A stretch of 62,350 nt of DNA. Origin: Silene noctiflora (lineage: Eukaryota; Streptophyta; Magnoliopsida; Caryophyllales; Caryophyllaceae). Where the stretch lies: contig VHZZ01002978.1 of the NCBI GenBank assembly GCA_009801015.1, positions 34,946 to 97,295 of the forward strand. The letters are read 5' to 3'. A program made the translations under genes and the position numbers. Of this stretch, positions 61,863-62,350 are shown piece after piece. Position 1 is the first letter of the stretch. Each line of letters starts with the position of its first letter. The notes under the pieces were generated by a model. It searched no databases. It was not told where the DNA came from and saw only the letters and a list, made by a program, of their open reading frames with translations.

Positions 61863-62350
61863 GAGTCCCCTCTAATCTTGTTGATCAAATGTTATGCTAG
61901 AGGTACAGCCGTACATCACGTACGTATTCCAGTTCGTCCAAGAATTATGTTGAGAGTGAAAATTTCATATTATTAACATTATGGTTGAAAATGAAAATAA
62001 AAATGAAAATCGTAATGAGTAATAGTTCATATATAAATATTCTATACTATATTAACTATCAGTCTCGTCTATTAAACTTTTACTATAAATGTTTTGTTTA
62101 CTATCACACGGACGAACCCAGAATTTAAAGTCACAGGTAGCAAAAAAAAGAAAAGGAATATGCATACGATGTGAATCGAATCCGATACCCATCTTATCTT
62201 ATTTATTAAACGAACAACCACAGAGCTGACGTATCAGTCTGTGGTTGAAAGTACTTTTTTTATTTTATTTTTTAATATAGGCCCCACCATGTTTTCCATC
62301 ATTATTTGTCAAAGCTTTTATCTTCTAAATACAACATTGCGATAAATTAT
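61863..62350. other. Right edge, no gene seen
   Basis: AT-rich non-coding sequence. A GAATCGAATCCGATACCC string near 62173 resembles retroelement or tRNA-like words, but I could not fold a tRNA around it. Confidence 0.4.

Noticed and set aside
62165..62200. tRNA-like GAATCGAATCC string
   Set aside because: No acceptor, D or anticodon stem could be placed around it.

Overview
This window is nuclear DNA from a flowering plant, most likely a eudicot. Genes are split by many short, AT-rich introns, mostly GT-AG. Proteins match plant-specific families (LRR-XII receptor kinase, DUF1685, INT1 inositol transporter, class II trehalose-phosphate synthase). The spacers hold Stowaway, Tourist and Mutator-type MITEs and solo LTRs. 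I cannot name the species. The LTR palindrome arrays remind me of Caryophyllales repeats, but that is only an impression. A few N bases show it is an assembled draft.

Layout: (1) 1-5.6 kb is a transposon graveyard. Two 1.3-kb solo LTRs of one family lie in opposite orientation, each with a perfect 5-bp target-site duplication. They are followed by a decayed gag leader fragment and a decayed RNase H-like fragment. (2) 5.63-20.60 kb (+) is a complete cytosolic isoleucyl-tRNA synthetase gene, which I resolve into 27 exons (1183 aa), with one GC-AG intron. (3) 21.76-22.55 kb (-) is a broken class II TPS copy. (4) 23.39-24.05 kb (-) encodes mitochondrial ribosomal protein bL12m. (5) 25.45-28.85 kb (+) is a two-exon non-RD LRR receptor kinase (1006 aa). 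(6) 28.9-32.3 kb is non-coding with local tandem duplications. (7) 32.71-34.05 kb (-) is a two-exon DUF1685 gene. (8) 34.1-49.3 kb is a 15-kb stretch with no gene I can support, rich in MITEs and tandem repeats. (9) 49.3-60.1 kb (-) holds two tandem INT1-type inositol transporter genes with the same six-exon structure, even sharing a Stowaway MITE at the same place in intron 1. (10) 60.1-62.35 kb is non-coding with a nested foldback MITE.

The genes are functionally unrelated apart from the INT1 pair, as is usual in plants. The two translation genes (IleRS and bL12m) each have an AAACCCTAA telo-box in the 5' leader. The INT1 pair differs at the C-terminal di-leucine site linked to tonoplast sorting and at several transport-signature residues, which suggests divergence after duplication. 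I found no CRISPR array, no tRNA or rRNA gene, and no clear new multi-gene system. The most unusual signal is the regularly spaced 12-bp palindrome array (about 20-bp period) inside both solo LTRs.
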